A stretch of 64,000 nt of DNA from Inia geoffrensis (taxonomy: Eukaryota; Chordata; Mammalia; Artiodactyla; Iniidae), in the NCBI GenBank assembly GCA_036417435.1, contig CM070919.1, positions 36,634,318 through 36,698,317 on the forward strand, read 5' to 3'. The position numbers and the translations under genes were made by a program. The notes below the pieces were generated by a model, which was not told the origin of the DNA, searched no databases, and saw nothing but the letters and a program-made list of their open reading frames with translations. Of this stretch, positions 46,699-58,791 are shown piece after piece (position 1 is the first letter of the stretch; each line of letters opens with the position of its first letter).

Positions 46699-48872
46699 AC
46701 ATATTAACTCATTTTGTCCTCCACTTAAAAAATATAATTACAAGAGCAAAATAGGCATTTAGCTCTTTCTTTTGAGTTTTTATTTACATTTCCAGCTTCT
46801 ATATTAAAGATGTAAAACTCCGATTAAAGTTTGTAGATATAATTACTTGTATACAGTTACTTGATTCGGGCCTCTTACGCCCCCATCAGTGAAACAGGCA
46901 TAATGATACTAGCTATAAAATAATACTTGTTTGAAATATTGTCATTCTAGTTTGTTTCCCACATTTATCCAAGTAGGCAAGGAATAATGAAATAGCCCCC
47001 CCCCTTTTTTTTTTGTTTTGTATAAAGTTACTTAATACATTACCAGGATTATTTTATAAAGGATGGTTTGTAATTGATATTAAATAGCTCAAAAGTTAAT
47101 TTGGTCTTCTTCATAAAATGGTATTGCTATAACTAGCAAAAAAAAAAAAAAGGATATAAATGTTAATTAAAAGATTAAATTGGTTGCCAAAATTACATAT
47201 CACTGTTTTACATATTTAGACTGATTTTTTTCATACTGATGTAATTATTTTGCTAGCTGAAAATCTAATTTTACCTGTATACAAAATGACCACTAAGACA
47301 TAATGAGTGAAAGTCTTCATCCTATTCATCTTTAAATCCCTAATGCAAAATACACACTTAACATACGTTAAACTCTCAATATAGAGAGTTGAATAATGAA
47401 CACAGTATGCTTCTTTGGGAGAAAGTAATTAAGCACAGAAGAAAACTTCATTAAACTTTGCTATTAGCTGCCAAAAGACAGAAAACTTACTTAGAATTAT
47501 TAGTAAAGATCTCAAATACGCATATAATCATCCTGTGAAAACATCTGGGTTCACGTGCCTCCAATTTGTCTGCACATTCTCATTGAAAGTTTACAAATAC
47601 ACCGTTGTTAATTTCCATTTGTGACTTAAAAGTTTACTTGCCGTAGAATTTGGAATTTCTAACCTATTGAATCCTAAAGCAAAACACTTTACCAGCTGCC
47701 TCTTTTGTTGTTGTGGAAAAATGACCTTCAGAGATCTAAGTTCAATAGGAGAGTACATTCTACACCTGAAGAAACATTTGGTTAAGCTGCTGAAAGAGAA
47801 GAAATGAATTATTTCCATCAGAAAGTTTATAGGTTTGAAAGCAACAGAGGTTTCCTCTCTCTTCAGCAGCAGTTTGTCCATTAATTAGCCCTTCAATTCC
47901 ACTTCAATTAAATTAACTCTAATTAATAAGTTCATTACAAAGATTGACGCACCTTGCTCAAAGCGAGTGTGCTAATCGCTGCTAAACACCTTCACCCTAA
48001 TGAAAAATTGATTCGATTGAATAAAAATGGGAACCTCAGAAAGAAACCTCGCTCTTCTGGAGCTGAGGTGACGTTCTGTTCCTCTGAAGTTAATCAAACC
48101 ATCTTGGATCTTTTAATCAAAAATTTAATTCAAAGGAGATAGAAAATGTGGCATGAAAAAAAACCCCATACCACTCCCCTCCAGTTCATAGTGCTGGCTC
48201 TTGTTTACAACTCTCACTGAGCCTGGATGTGGTGTCTAAAAGTCTTCAACCCTGTGAATTCCAGTGTCTGAGAAACGTTTTATTTGGTCAATGAATGGGG
48301 AACATGTGATCATGTGACAACATAAACAGTGACTATTTCTTAATTTTAAAATTCAGCTGTAGTCGTCTTCTGTCTGTCAGAAACGATCTCAGTTTTTTAC
48401 TGTTGAAAGAAAACCAAAACTAAACAGTAGTCTTCCAATCTTAAGAAAAAAGTTCATTTTATTTAACTTTATATGTGAAGAGTGAAAAATAAAGTACCCC
48501 TCAAAGTTCTCTGTCTGTCTCTCTCAATTGGTTCTAGTCAAATAAAGCTTCTAAGAAAGTTTTTTAAGAAAAAAATGATTTCAGACGCCTGAATTCTATT
48601 TTAACAACCTAACCTGTTGTTACCGTTCTTAAAGTCCTTTGGTCACTTGTGCCCTTTTCAGTAATTCTAGTAATTGAAAATCCTTGCTTTGCAAATGCCA
48701 GAGCCGGCAGATCTATATGTTATTAAACCAGTTTTCTACTATTGTTTTGCTTAGCAACTTTTATCTGTCAACAGTACGAATATACTTAATAGGAAAAAGA
48801 ACAGCTTTTTTTATTTACCCAGCACGTCTCTGTGTCAGGAGCAAAGCAAAGCTAAAGTGCATACTACAGTAG

Positions 48873-48898
48873 ATTCTTTTTTTTTTTTTTTTTTTTTT
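48873..48898. repeat. T26 homopolymer-like run
   Basis: ctttt-type run of about 21 to 26 T in an AT-rich stretch; no element body attached. Confidence 0.7.
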
Positions 48899-49487
48899 AC
48901 CCTTTTTTTAATAAAAGATTCTTTGCGGTGGAAGTTTCTGAATATTTTTAAAAATTAAACCATAGGATTAAAAATAACCCCTTTTCAGTTTTTGCTCTAT
49001 GGGTGAAACCTAACTCCTGTTAGATACCTGACATACACAGACACTGAAATATTTCGTAAATTTTATGTCAATTTGATGTATGTGTGCCTGTGTTCCTGGC
49101 TGTCGAAAGATACTCCTGGAAACAGGTATGTGTCCGTACATAGTTTCCTCTCCTTATGAATCATTTGTTCTGTTTTGTTAGTAGCGTGTGTGTGTGTAAG
49201 CACATATATAATACAGAAAATTGCTTATAACGTAACTATCATGTGCATTTTACGCCCAATCGTGGCAGCATATAAAATGGAACAAGGAAAGCAAACTACG
49301 TCTGTCGCTCCTAGCCCTCGATGCTGCCATCTACTTAGTAGGTAAATGCTTTCGTACGTATGCTCAGCGACTTTGTTCTTCACCTTGTTGACGCGCCGAG
49401 TTTGAGACGAAGCGCCTCTCCCTCGCTCCCCGTCTCACTCGCCGCTGCTCTCCTCTCCTGCCCGGCTTCCTCTCTTTCTCCCCCCAG

Positions 49488-49673
49488 AGATCTGTTCCGC
49501 GGACTGCGGCTCGCACGGCGTCTGCATGGGGGGCGCCTGCCGCTGTGAAGAAGGCTGGACGGGCCCAGCGTGCAGTCAGAGAGCCTGCCACCCGCGCTGC
49601 GCCGAGCACGGCACCTGCAGGGACGGCAAGTGTGAATGCAGCCAGGGCTGGAACGGCGAGCACTGCACCATCG
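49488..49673 (+). CDS. TENM3: TENM3 exon: EGF-like repeats 6 and 7
   Basis: Symmetric phase 1-1 exon of 186 bases, acceptor tctccccccAG, donor G|gtaggc. Repeat 6 reads [19 protein letters not shown], then [12 protein letters not shown]. Repeat 7 reads [18 protein letters not shown], then [13 protein letters not shown]. Both have six cysteines. The exon is clearly more GC-rich than the other six and lies in a local GC-rich island, with a GC-only tandem repeat starting 12 bases after the donor. The next expected coding sequence is EGF8, preceded in some teneurin isoforms by a short alternatively spliced insert between EGF7 and EGF8. Neither was found in the remaining 14.3 kb. Confidence 0.96.
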
Positions 49674-49684
49674 GTAGGCCGGCC

Positions 49685-49776
49685 GCGCCCCGCCCCGCCC
49701 CGCGCCCCGCCCCGCGCCCCGCCCCGCGCCCCGCCCCGCGCCCCGCCCCGCGCCCCGCCCCGCGCCCCGCCCCGCG
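49685..49776. repeat. 12-bp GC-only minisatellite
   Basis: Six perfect copies of gcgccccgcccc at 49702-49773, preceded by one more copy (49685-49696) and a 5-base partial unit, and followed by gcg. It starts 12 bases after the exon donor. The reverse strand (ggggcggggcgc)n is Sp1-like and could form a G-quadruplex. Confidence 0.97.
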
Positions 49777-49800
49777 GGCCTGTTTCTCCCCTCGGGAAAG

Positions 49801-49832
49801 CTCCTCCCCTCCTCCCCCCCCCCCCCCCGCCG
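49801..49832. repeat. C-rich tract with C14-C16 run
   Basis: ctcctcccctcctcc followed by a C run of about 14 to 16 and gccg. Likely unstable in sequencing. Confidence 0.9.
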
Positions 49833-52800
49833 TTAGCTTTTCCTGTCCTGTGTTCAGAAGGAGTGGCCGCTAAAGAAGGGTCTCAGGTCCCAACGGCAGC
49901 CCAGTTCTTGTTAGAGCCGCTGTCTCAAGTATCGAGTGTAAGAACGTTCTGTGCATGGTGCTGGGGGACGGCCGCCGAGACTGACTCGCATAAGGCTGAT
50001 TTCACCGTCTAACGGCAGTATTTGTTTACTTTAAGAAAGAGATTCCCAGTATGTAGCCTTTGGGGCTCCTGTAGATTCCAGAATCACACATCTTAGCACC
50101 TGTCCATCTATTTGAGTCTCTGAAAGGAGGTTGGAGTCTTTATGACTTTATTCTGTAGCACCATGAGGAAGAAAGAAGAATAAAATACACCAGTCTAGTT
50201 TTTCCACAACAGATTTATATGCTTAACACTTCTTAAAATACGATGATGTTCTAGCACATCTGTTGGTTAAATAAGACAATCAAATAGGTGTTTAAGATCA
50301 AAATCTTAGTATATAAATGGTATTTCGCCTGGATACAAAGGCACCCGGAACACACATACTAGTTCCATATTTTCAAGGTCTTCAGTGCCTTCGCTTTCAC
50401 CGTTTGAGTCACTGAAATGAAAACGTCTATTTAAAGAAAATACAACAGAAGTAAGTAATACAGTGCTACGTCACTTCAGTGAAAATGTACAATATTAATT
50501 AGAAATGGCACAGTCGTACAAAAATCTCATAATTTGAGGAATGGTGTTTCTCCACATTTATGTCTGTAGGGTAAAATTTGATAGAGCTGTTGGTGGAGTC
50601 TTGAGATAGTAAAGGATTTCTTCTTCCAATGCATCTCTAAGTTTATGTACTTCACTTTTTAAAAAAAAAAAACACCGCATTGGTTAGCCAAGATTTTTTT
50701 CCACAGGAAAATTGAAATCACTTACATTTTATAAGCTGTCACAAATGGTATCTCTGCAGAATTTCCAGGAAGGCTCTTTTCAAATCATCTGTTTCAGGGT
50801 CCCACTATCACACACACCCCTCCCACCGACATGTGGTGATCCGCTGGAAGGGCCCTCTCGGCACAGTTGTGCTCAGGGCTATAGACGTTTCCAGAAAGGG
50901 GAAAGACTCATCAGGTGGTGTCCGCAGGAATCCACGTCCAGGTTTTCCAGGCTCCTTCTCTCCTACCAGGAGAGGTCACAAGAACCATGCCCCTTTCTCC
51001 AGCAGGGAAATGCAGCAACATATGTGCAGTGTTTCCGCCCGTTTGAGGTTGAGAGTTAAAAGGTTTTTATTGGGGCTGCTCAACGAGGCAGCCTCTGTCA
51101 GCCACAGCCATCAAAATTCCAGGCTCTCCAAGGAAGAGCAGATGTTTAGTGCTGCAGGTGCGCAAAGTAACCTCATCAGTGTAGGGAACATCCACCTTTC
51201 CAGATGCTGGCCAAGGGCCAGCCCTGCAGACGTCTGAAGATCAGGCCTTTATGTTAACTCTTACCTGCGAAACATACCTACGGTGTCACCTGTTGAAGGT
51301 GAGCTACTGCCAACAGCTGGGGAGCCTGTAAGTCCTACTGGGGTAAACTGCAAAGTGCTCATCCCCAGCAGCTGGCCCGGATGTGGCTTTCCCTCCTCTG
51401 CTCTTTAAGGGAGGCTCCGCAGGGCAGTGACTGCCTGTTGTTCGCGTGAGCCGCACTTGGGAGCTGCTACAGTAAGGCGGAAAATGGTTGACAGTCACGA
51501 TTTGCGTATCTTCTGCGGACATGCAGAGGGCAATGTAATATCCCTGTGACCAAACAGCATCATGCTGCAATCCCAGAGGGCACGCACACGAGAGGCAGGG
51601 CAGGAACAACATGCCTCTAAACATACACCATCGTAGTTCACGACCCCAGCACCCACCCCATCCTAAGTGAACTGATTCTAGCTAGAGGGAAAATGTTATA
51701 TATTTGACTATTCGTAGCCTGGGAAGTACAACCCACACTTGTATATATAGCATGGAAAACGAGGAGGTGTACTATCAAGTTATCCACGAGCAGATTTAAC
51801 TTGCCAACCAGCAGTCACCAAACAAATCATTCTCTGGGTGTCCTCATTGACCTTGGTAACATTACATGGTTAATTTCCCATGGAGGAGCTGTTCTTGAAC
51901 AACTTTCCAGTTGCCTAGGAACAAACGGGATTTTTGCTAGGCGCAGGTCCTTTTGTTATAATTTAAGGTGTCTTGCTGTGGTTAACAATTCCGTTTTCTA
52001 TTGTTTCATTTTATTTTGTTGCTTTTATACTCTGTATGAGTAACAGCGTGGAAGTAAAGGACCTGTGTCATTTAAAAATAAATCTTTGAAGTGAGCCGTT
52101 TAAAAGATGTAGAGACCCTTTAAATCATTGTTTTGCTCTTTTGTACTCTCAGAAGTAGTTATTCCAAGTTTTTGCATACAAAGATCCAGTTGCCTTTCCC
52201 TGTCTACTTCCTACCTGTGTGTATGTCCACAGTGAAGTCTCAGGGGTCCTTTAAAAGGAGGCCTTTGTGAGCCACTGATTAAACAGCCCAGGAAACTACA
52301 GTATATTTTCTCATTCAGGAGAGTTACTGTTCTGTTCATTTCGTCTCAATTTCAACAGTTAGGCATCTGGCTGAAAGGAGCTTTCACTTTATGAAAGAAT
52401 GCTCATAAATCAGCAAGATTTTTTTCCCTTTCTCCACATTATGTGCCATCTCATTGAATACAAACAGGGAGGTTAATTGAAAGAGAGATGGAGGAGAAAT
52501 TAAACAGTTAGAAGCAAACAAAAGTTCCCAATAGAAAGCAAAGAATATTCTTCATTAGTCATCTTACTGTCTTCATAAAGTTTTCATGCTTTCATAAAAC
52601 CATAGGCACTTTGAGAGTAAAATAGGTTATGAGTTTAGAGTATTCACTGAGCACCCAACTACCTGAAGGGATTCCATCCTGATATTTTTATTAGCGTGTT
52701 TGTACTTTCCTGTCCTTATGAATCATGTATTCAGCGAATTCGGCATATTCGTCCTCAGGCTTGTTGTCCCTGGCCCTTCTTTTTTCTTGAGTTAGGCTTT

Positions 52801-53950
52801 GACTAGTGATGTATGCAGATAAAAAAATGAAACAAAGGGAAATCCACTTGTAGCAATACTATGATTAAAATGAATATTTCTCCCTTCCTGCCCGAGACCC
52901 ACTTACGATTGTTGGACCCTTTCATTATTAAAGAGAAGTTACATGATTGAACCACATCAAATAAGCACCAGCAATGATAACTGACATGGTTTAATACTAA
53001 TAGCACTGGCATAGATGCTCAACTAGCATAATGTCATCCTTTGTAAGCGAACATTCCGTAATTGGCCAAATGATTATCATTCTCCTCTCTTTGTTTTTCG
53101 TAAGATCGGAAAGACGTAAGAACATTTAGAGGATCCAGAAGCTAGTTGTAAAATATTAAATATAAGTAAGTGGTTTCTAAATAATAGTTGACATAATTGG
53201 AATGTTATTGTGGCATTTCTGTATGGAAAAGCTTGAACAGTTCTGTACCGTGAGAGTTGTGGTGGTTCGAGGTCCGATCTCTGAACTGGGAGATAACTTG
53301 GCCTAATTCAGTAAGCTCACCATTTGTAATGTATTTAACTGGAACCGGAATCTGTAAACACGCAAAGGCAACTCAGTTGGTTTGGCTCTCTTTTCTTCTT
53401 GCTTAGGAAGAGAGGGGCCAGTTATCTGATTGGCCTGTGGTTGGAATTAATGGGGCACAGAAGCAACATAAATATCACGCCAGCCTCTACTGAGCACATG
53501 TTTGGAGGCAGAATCCGTAAAAGTGCAACGCTAACTAAATATCCTGGGCAATGATAAATCCTAAATACCAAATTTTGAGTATTATTAACCTGTACCTTCT
53601 CCAGGAAATACTCTTTTTAGCAATTGCTGGAGAAAAGTTGCCCCTACAAGCATCTATTTGTGTTGGAGAGCAGGGGAGGCTGTAGATGAGACTGTGACCC
53701 AAAGGGTGGGGAAGAGGGAGATTGGATAACAGCTGCTTGTTGTCTACGCGGGGGTTGTTACAAAGGTGAGGAAGCCTCAGATCTCTGTCTGTGGATGGTG
53801 AACCCTCTTCTGGAGGCTGATCTGCATTTCCCATTGCCCCACAGACACCAGTGGAGAAACTGGGCTTACATTGTTTAAAAGTTGCTTAGGTTGGAAACAT
53901 ATTTAAATGCTGGAACAAGACCCCAAAGGAATTTTCGAGTCTCCGTTCCA

Positions 53951-54042
53951 ATAAGTATTAGCACAATATCATAATTATGTAGGTGTGAAACATTGGATAA
54001 GTACTAGCGAAATATCATAATTATGTAGGCGTGAAACATTGG
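53951..54042. repeat. 46-bp tandem duplication
   Basis: Two adjacent 46-bp copies starting ataagta(t/c)tagc at 53951 and 53997 and ending gaaacattgg. About four differences separate them. Confidence 0.95.
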
Positions 54043-54139
54043 GAGGTGTTGTTTTTTGTTTTTGTTTTTTCCTTTTTGTTACTTAGAGGAATGCTTTTAG
54101 GAGAGGAGTGTTTTTTAACTTCTTTGCATCTGCAGAGTA

Positions 54140-54345
54140 TCTCCGGTTTAAGAGCTTTTGGAATTTGAATCTTTGCTACATCATTTACTTGGTGCATGAC
54201 CCTGTGCAAATCATTTAACCTCTCTGAGTATGTTTTCTCACAGATAAATATTATGTACCTCAGAGTTGTTAGGATCAAATGAAATGCTAGAATGTAAATC
54301 ACTTATTAAAGTGCCTAGCAGTGTTCACTAGTTTTGGTTTTGTTG
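54140..54345 (+). repeat. MIR (diverged)
   Basis: catttacttggtgcatgacc, ctgtgcaaatcatttaacct, ctctgagtatgttttctcac and cagagttgttaggatcaaat, then agtgcctagcagtg. Confidence 0.75.
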
Positions 54346-55334
54346 TTCAGTATAAGTGAGTCAAACTGTAACCCAGACAACGTTTTGGGTGCTGAAATTT
54401 TTTTTTCTTTTTTTTAAAGGTAAAACAAAATGGCTATCCAAGGAATTTGCTTTAAGGAGTTAATGTAATTTCCATTTCATTGTTATAAAGTGTGACCTAG
54501 TCTCACACTGACTATGGCTTAACAAGAGGTTAATATGTTTGGGATGGCGGTTTTAAAATCACAGTGATGAAAGACGGGTGGAGTCTATTGTGATATTTTT
54601 CTTCTAGTTATGTCTGAAACAGAGTCGGCTATTGAGCTACATTGATTTTCCTATACTTTCAGGCAATTCAAATGGAAATTTGGCCTAGGGGAAATCCTTA
54701 TTCCTTTAAGCTACAAAAGACTGGCAGTTTGTTTTTATTCTAATTCTTTAGCACATTGGGAAACAAGATCATTAATAATCACAAAGACATGCTTTGTTTG
54801 TTCAGACAAAAGTTCCACGTATAGTACTCAGCACACCTCTATTAAAAGCCACCACGGTTGCTCTGGGCTTAGGGCTGCTGGAGATGAGAAACTGAAAATG
54901 AAATACACACAGCTGGGGAAGGCATCAGTTAAACAGTGTGGGCGTAAAAAAGAGATCAGAACTGTACCAGTGTGGATATGGCTTAGACTTGGTATTCTAA
55001 TTCTTATCTCAGGATAATGGTGAAAGAATAGTATTTTAGTGGTTAAATTAAAAAGATAGATGACATTTTTGTAAAAAAACGACCTCTCTGATAATACTTC
55101 AGAGATTACAAGATCGATACTCATGACTTTTGTAATGCTCTCAAATTGGGAATCATATTCATAATAATATAGAATATGGAAATTCTAAAACTATCTTCTT
55201 CCATTTTAAACTATGATTCCCCCCTTAGCAAGTGCTTATAGGGTACCACATTACACCCACAAATGATAGCTATAGGAGGCATTTGGGTTCATACCTGTCA
55301 GTGTCGTGTATTAACAGTAGTTAAGAAAGGGATT

Positions 55335-55547
55335 GGGCTTCCCTGGTGGCGCAGTGGTTGAGAGTCCGCCTGCCGATGCAGGGGACGCGGGTTCGTGCCC
55401 CGGTCTGGGAGGATCCTACATGGCCGCGGAGCGGCTGGGCCCGTGAGCCATGGCCACTGAGCCTGCGCGTCCGGAGCCTGTGCTCCGCCAACGGGAGAGG
55501 CCACAGCAGTGAGAGGCCCGCGTACCGCAAAAAAAAAAAAAAAAAAA
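55335..55547 (+). mobile_element. CHR SINE, short type
   Basis: Full short-type body and an A19 tail. Flanks aagaaaggg (55323 and 55546) give the target duplication. A few single-base insertions against the other copies (for example tggccgcgg, cgccaacggg). Confidence 0.93.
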
Positions 55548-56999
55548 GAAAGGGGTCTCTAATGCCACCTGTCCGGGTCGCTGATGGCGCCATTGACATA
55601 TTTACTGTGAAACTGGTGAAGCTTAAGCATCAGGGCCCCTCACTTGCACAGGCCCCTTCTAGGATCTTACAAGGCGACCATGGATTTCTATGGTCATATG
55701 TTGCAAATCATTTAGGGCCTTGGTCTCCTTCCACTCCCAACTTCTCTCCCTCACACTTTTCCTTGTGTAGGGTGGCATTGGAGTGGCTGTAGGCACTTTG
55801 AGGATTCAGGTAGGGAGAGTTTCACCTGGGGATGCGTTTAGTTCCCATTTAATTGGGTATATTTTTGAGGTGTGAAATCATTGCCATCTGTGATTGTTTC
55901 ATGCTGGCTGTCCAGAGATGTTCCTGCCACCCACTGGCTCATCTAGTGAACGTCAGAGTACAGGGTCAGAGATGATAGGAAGATATGAATTTGTCCTACG
56001 GAGCCCCACACCAGAGGAAAATAGGTAGTGGAGTGGAAATAAGGTTTGAAACGTATGGAAACTGAAGCCTGTCTCTGGAAAGTTCTTCCTTTCGTCAGAT
56101 ATGTTGTAAAATACCCGATCCAAATGGGAGTTTTCTCCCGTCAGCAGAGTATATCTGATGATGGAACTTATACGGTTATAGACGTGCCCTAGTTTCCTCT
56201 TTTGACGATTATTTCTTTTTTGAGGAATTTATCAGAATTCTTGTATCTTTAAGGCATGAACCTAGAGCAGTACTGCAAAACTGAGTTCATCAGTATGTGA
56301 AGTCACCTGCATCCCAGGGTACCACAGAATCATATGAACATACCAGGAGAGGCCTCAGGGCTTATGTGACGTGAAATACTGCTATTGATGAAGACGTTAT
56401 CAAACTCATAATATTCTAGGATGCCATCACAACAAAGTGGCTAGTGAATGTCACCAATTCACAGTTTTTTAAATTAATTAATTAATTTTAATTTCTTGTT
56501 TTAATTTTTTTAACATCTTTTCACAGAGTATTTAAGCCTAGTTTATTACACCATAAAGTCTTCCCAAATTTGGCAGTAATGCCCCAAATTTGCATAACAT
56601 TACTAATGACAAATTTTGAAGCCAGATGAAACTTTCTAGATTATCAATAATGAAAACCATATTAAGCAATCACGTTGAAAAAAGACTCAATTATCTGTCT
56701 ATTCTCTCTATACAAAATAGTATAAAACCATTGTCTTATAAGGAGGCAAAGTAAATGTAGCCCAAAAATTATAGAAAATAAGTGTTTATTAGAGACATGT
56801 CAGGCACTTAATAATAAAAAATGTTCTGCAGTTTTTTCCTGATGTTTGTGGTGTTTATCAGCTTAAAAACTATAATTTATTGTGATTTCTTGTCTCTTTC
56901 TAAATAATGACTCAATTTGTACCTAATTTCATATTTATAATTTGGGGTTCTTTTTCTTAACGAGGAGCCCCCCAATTTGTATCATTTCAGACCCCACAG

Positions 57000-57235
57000 A
57001 AGCTGGGTCTGCCTGTGTTCCAAACTCTATTACTTGACAGCTGTGTGATTTGGGGAAAATCACTTAAACTCTCTGTGCCTCAGTTTGCCCATCTCCAAAG
57101 TGGGAATGAAAATAGTACCTACCTCCTAGAGGTGATGAGAGGGTTGATGACCTAAAACATGTAGAAGGGCACTTGGAACACTATCTGGCACAAAGCAAAC
57201 ACCATAGGGATGCTACTTATTGTTACCATTGCTAG
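57000..57235 (+). repeat. MIR
   Basis: ctgtgtgatttggggaaaat, cacttaaactctctgtgcct, cagtttgcccatctcc and gtacctacctcctagaggt, then ctatctggcacaaagc. Confidence 0.85.
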
Positions 57236-58079
57236 AGTATTTGGACTGAAATTAATAAAAAAGTTTACTGTGGCCGGCTCTTCCCCACTGAGTCTTTTAT
57301 CCTAATGCAGCGGCATTAGCCAGCAGGAAAACAGGAGTGCATGCTGGTTCCAAGAAGAGCTTCTCCCCTCCCCTTCCCAACACACTAAGTCCACACTACT
57401 GTGGACAGAGGTGCCTCGTGATCTGTCATACAGGGTGGAAGGTGGGTCATCAGAACGCAGTAGGCATAGAGTTGAGCGGGAGGAAATTCCCCTTAGCTGA
57501 CTTGGTTGGCCGTGAAAATCCAGACAGGCAAAAAATCCTCCCATGAAGCGTGCAAAAAAGGAGAACTTCTCAAGATCCTTCCTGCTCAGCAGTCCCAGTG
57601 ATTGTAAGCAATTTCACGTGACCGAGAGGCGAGCGATTCCTAAGACAACTGTGGAAGACCCCCTTCAGAGCTCATTGAGAATCACCGATGTCCTGAAAAC
57701 CAGGCTGATTTTTAGATGTTAGTTTCTTCCTTTGAGATTACATTTGCATCCATCTGGGGCTTCTCAATATTATTTTTTTCATTTGAGTCTGATTTATTCA
57801 GTTAACAGTTTTATATACAGTCCTTCCTCCTCTGTAATCCCCTCAGAATTGGTTTTTTTCTTTAACGAGGTCACTTAATCTCCTCTTCTGAAAATGCAAA
57901 ATTAGTTTCTCTGGCCTTTCTGAATAACGGAGGCCCTCTTTTGTTAGGTTGTCAGCCCTCTCTCTACAGGGTTTCAGGATTTTTTAAACTATCACAGTGT
58001 TTATTTCACTAGTCAATGTCACCATGTTCCATTTAGTTTCATTTTTATGAAGAAGTGTTTGGATAATGAGAGCTGTGTT

Positions 58080-58226
58080 GGGACTTCCCTGGTGGTGCAG
58101 TGGTTAAGAATCCACCTGCCAATGCAGGGAACACGGGTTCGAGCCGTGGTCCAGGAACATCCCACATTCCGTGGGGCAGCTAAGCCTGTGTGCCACAACT
58201 ACTGAGCCTGCGCTCAGGCTGCGCTC
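58080..58226 (+). mobile_element. CHR SINE, long type, 3'-truncated
   Basis: Starts gggacttccctggtggtgca and follows the long type to gagcctgcgctc, then stops near 58226 (aggctgcgctcgtgtttg). The 3' half and A tail are missing, unlike the other ten copies. No target duplication seen. Confidence 0.88.
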
Positions 58227-58493
58227 GTGTTTGTTTGTTTTCCTTTACATGTACCAATTTCAGCATCAAAGGACATGAAGCCGGTGGGTTCCATTAGCTG
58301 CAGCCCAGCATTGCCAACAATGGCAGATCTGCGCTTAAAGCGAAAGTAGTCATTTCATTCAGTGTTCAGTAACCTTTGAGAGAGAGAGGACTCAACCAAC
58401 AAAAACCAAATCCACTGGCCTAAATTTGAAACTTTAGTAAATTTGACTGTTTCCATCATATATTAAGCCATAATACAGTATGTCCAAGTTTTT

Positions 58494-58791
58494 TTGTTTT
58501 TTATACACTATTTATTTATTTTTGGCTGCGTTGGGTCTTCGTTGCTGTGAGCGGGCTTCTCATTGCAGTGGCTTGTTGTGGAGCACAGGCTCGAGGCGTG
58601 CAGGCTTCAGTAGTTGTGACACGTGGGCTCAGTAGTTGTGGCTCACAGGCTCTAGAGCGCAGACTTAGTAGTTGTGGCGCATGAGCTTAGTTGCTCCACG
58701 GCATGTGGGATCTTCCTGGACAAGGGATCGAACCCGTGTCCCCCGCACTGGCAGGCGGATTCTTATCCACTGCGCCACTAGGGCAGTCCCC
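58494..58791 (-). mobile_element. CHR SINE, long type
   Basis: Reverse strand runs from ggggactgccctagtggcgc to ccaaaaataaataaatagtg. Exact 13-bp target duplication tgtccaagttttt at 58481-58493 and 58792-58804. It has small internal deletions (gcttgttgtggagc). Confidence 0.94.

Larger units (their letters stand above)
43108..49487 (+). other. TENM3: TENM3 intron, 6.4 kb, phase 1
   Basis: Separates EGF4-5 from EGF6-7. The left half holds L2 and MIR remains, a purine-rich and a pyrimidine-rich tract, and a long CHR SINE at 46354. From 46699 to 49390 I see no named repeat apart from T runs at 46999-47013 and 48873-48898. That stretch includes a possible conserved element near 47880-48140. Confidence 0.85.
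49385..49840. promoter_or_regulatory. Intragenic GC/CpG-rich island around the EGF6-7 exon
   Basis: From about 49385 the sequence changes from AT-rich intron to CG-rich, with many CG dinucleotides through the exon and the tandem repeat, and returns to AT-rich by about 50000. It could be an intragenic CpG island or a hotspot of GC-biased conversion. No promoter signal is visible. Confidence 0.5.

Noticed and set aside
49526..50012. Open frames of 115 and 155 codons with PAPR or APPR repeats
   Set aside because: They are read-through of the EGF6-7 exon into the GC minisatellite and an alternate frame of it, not separate genes.
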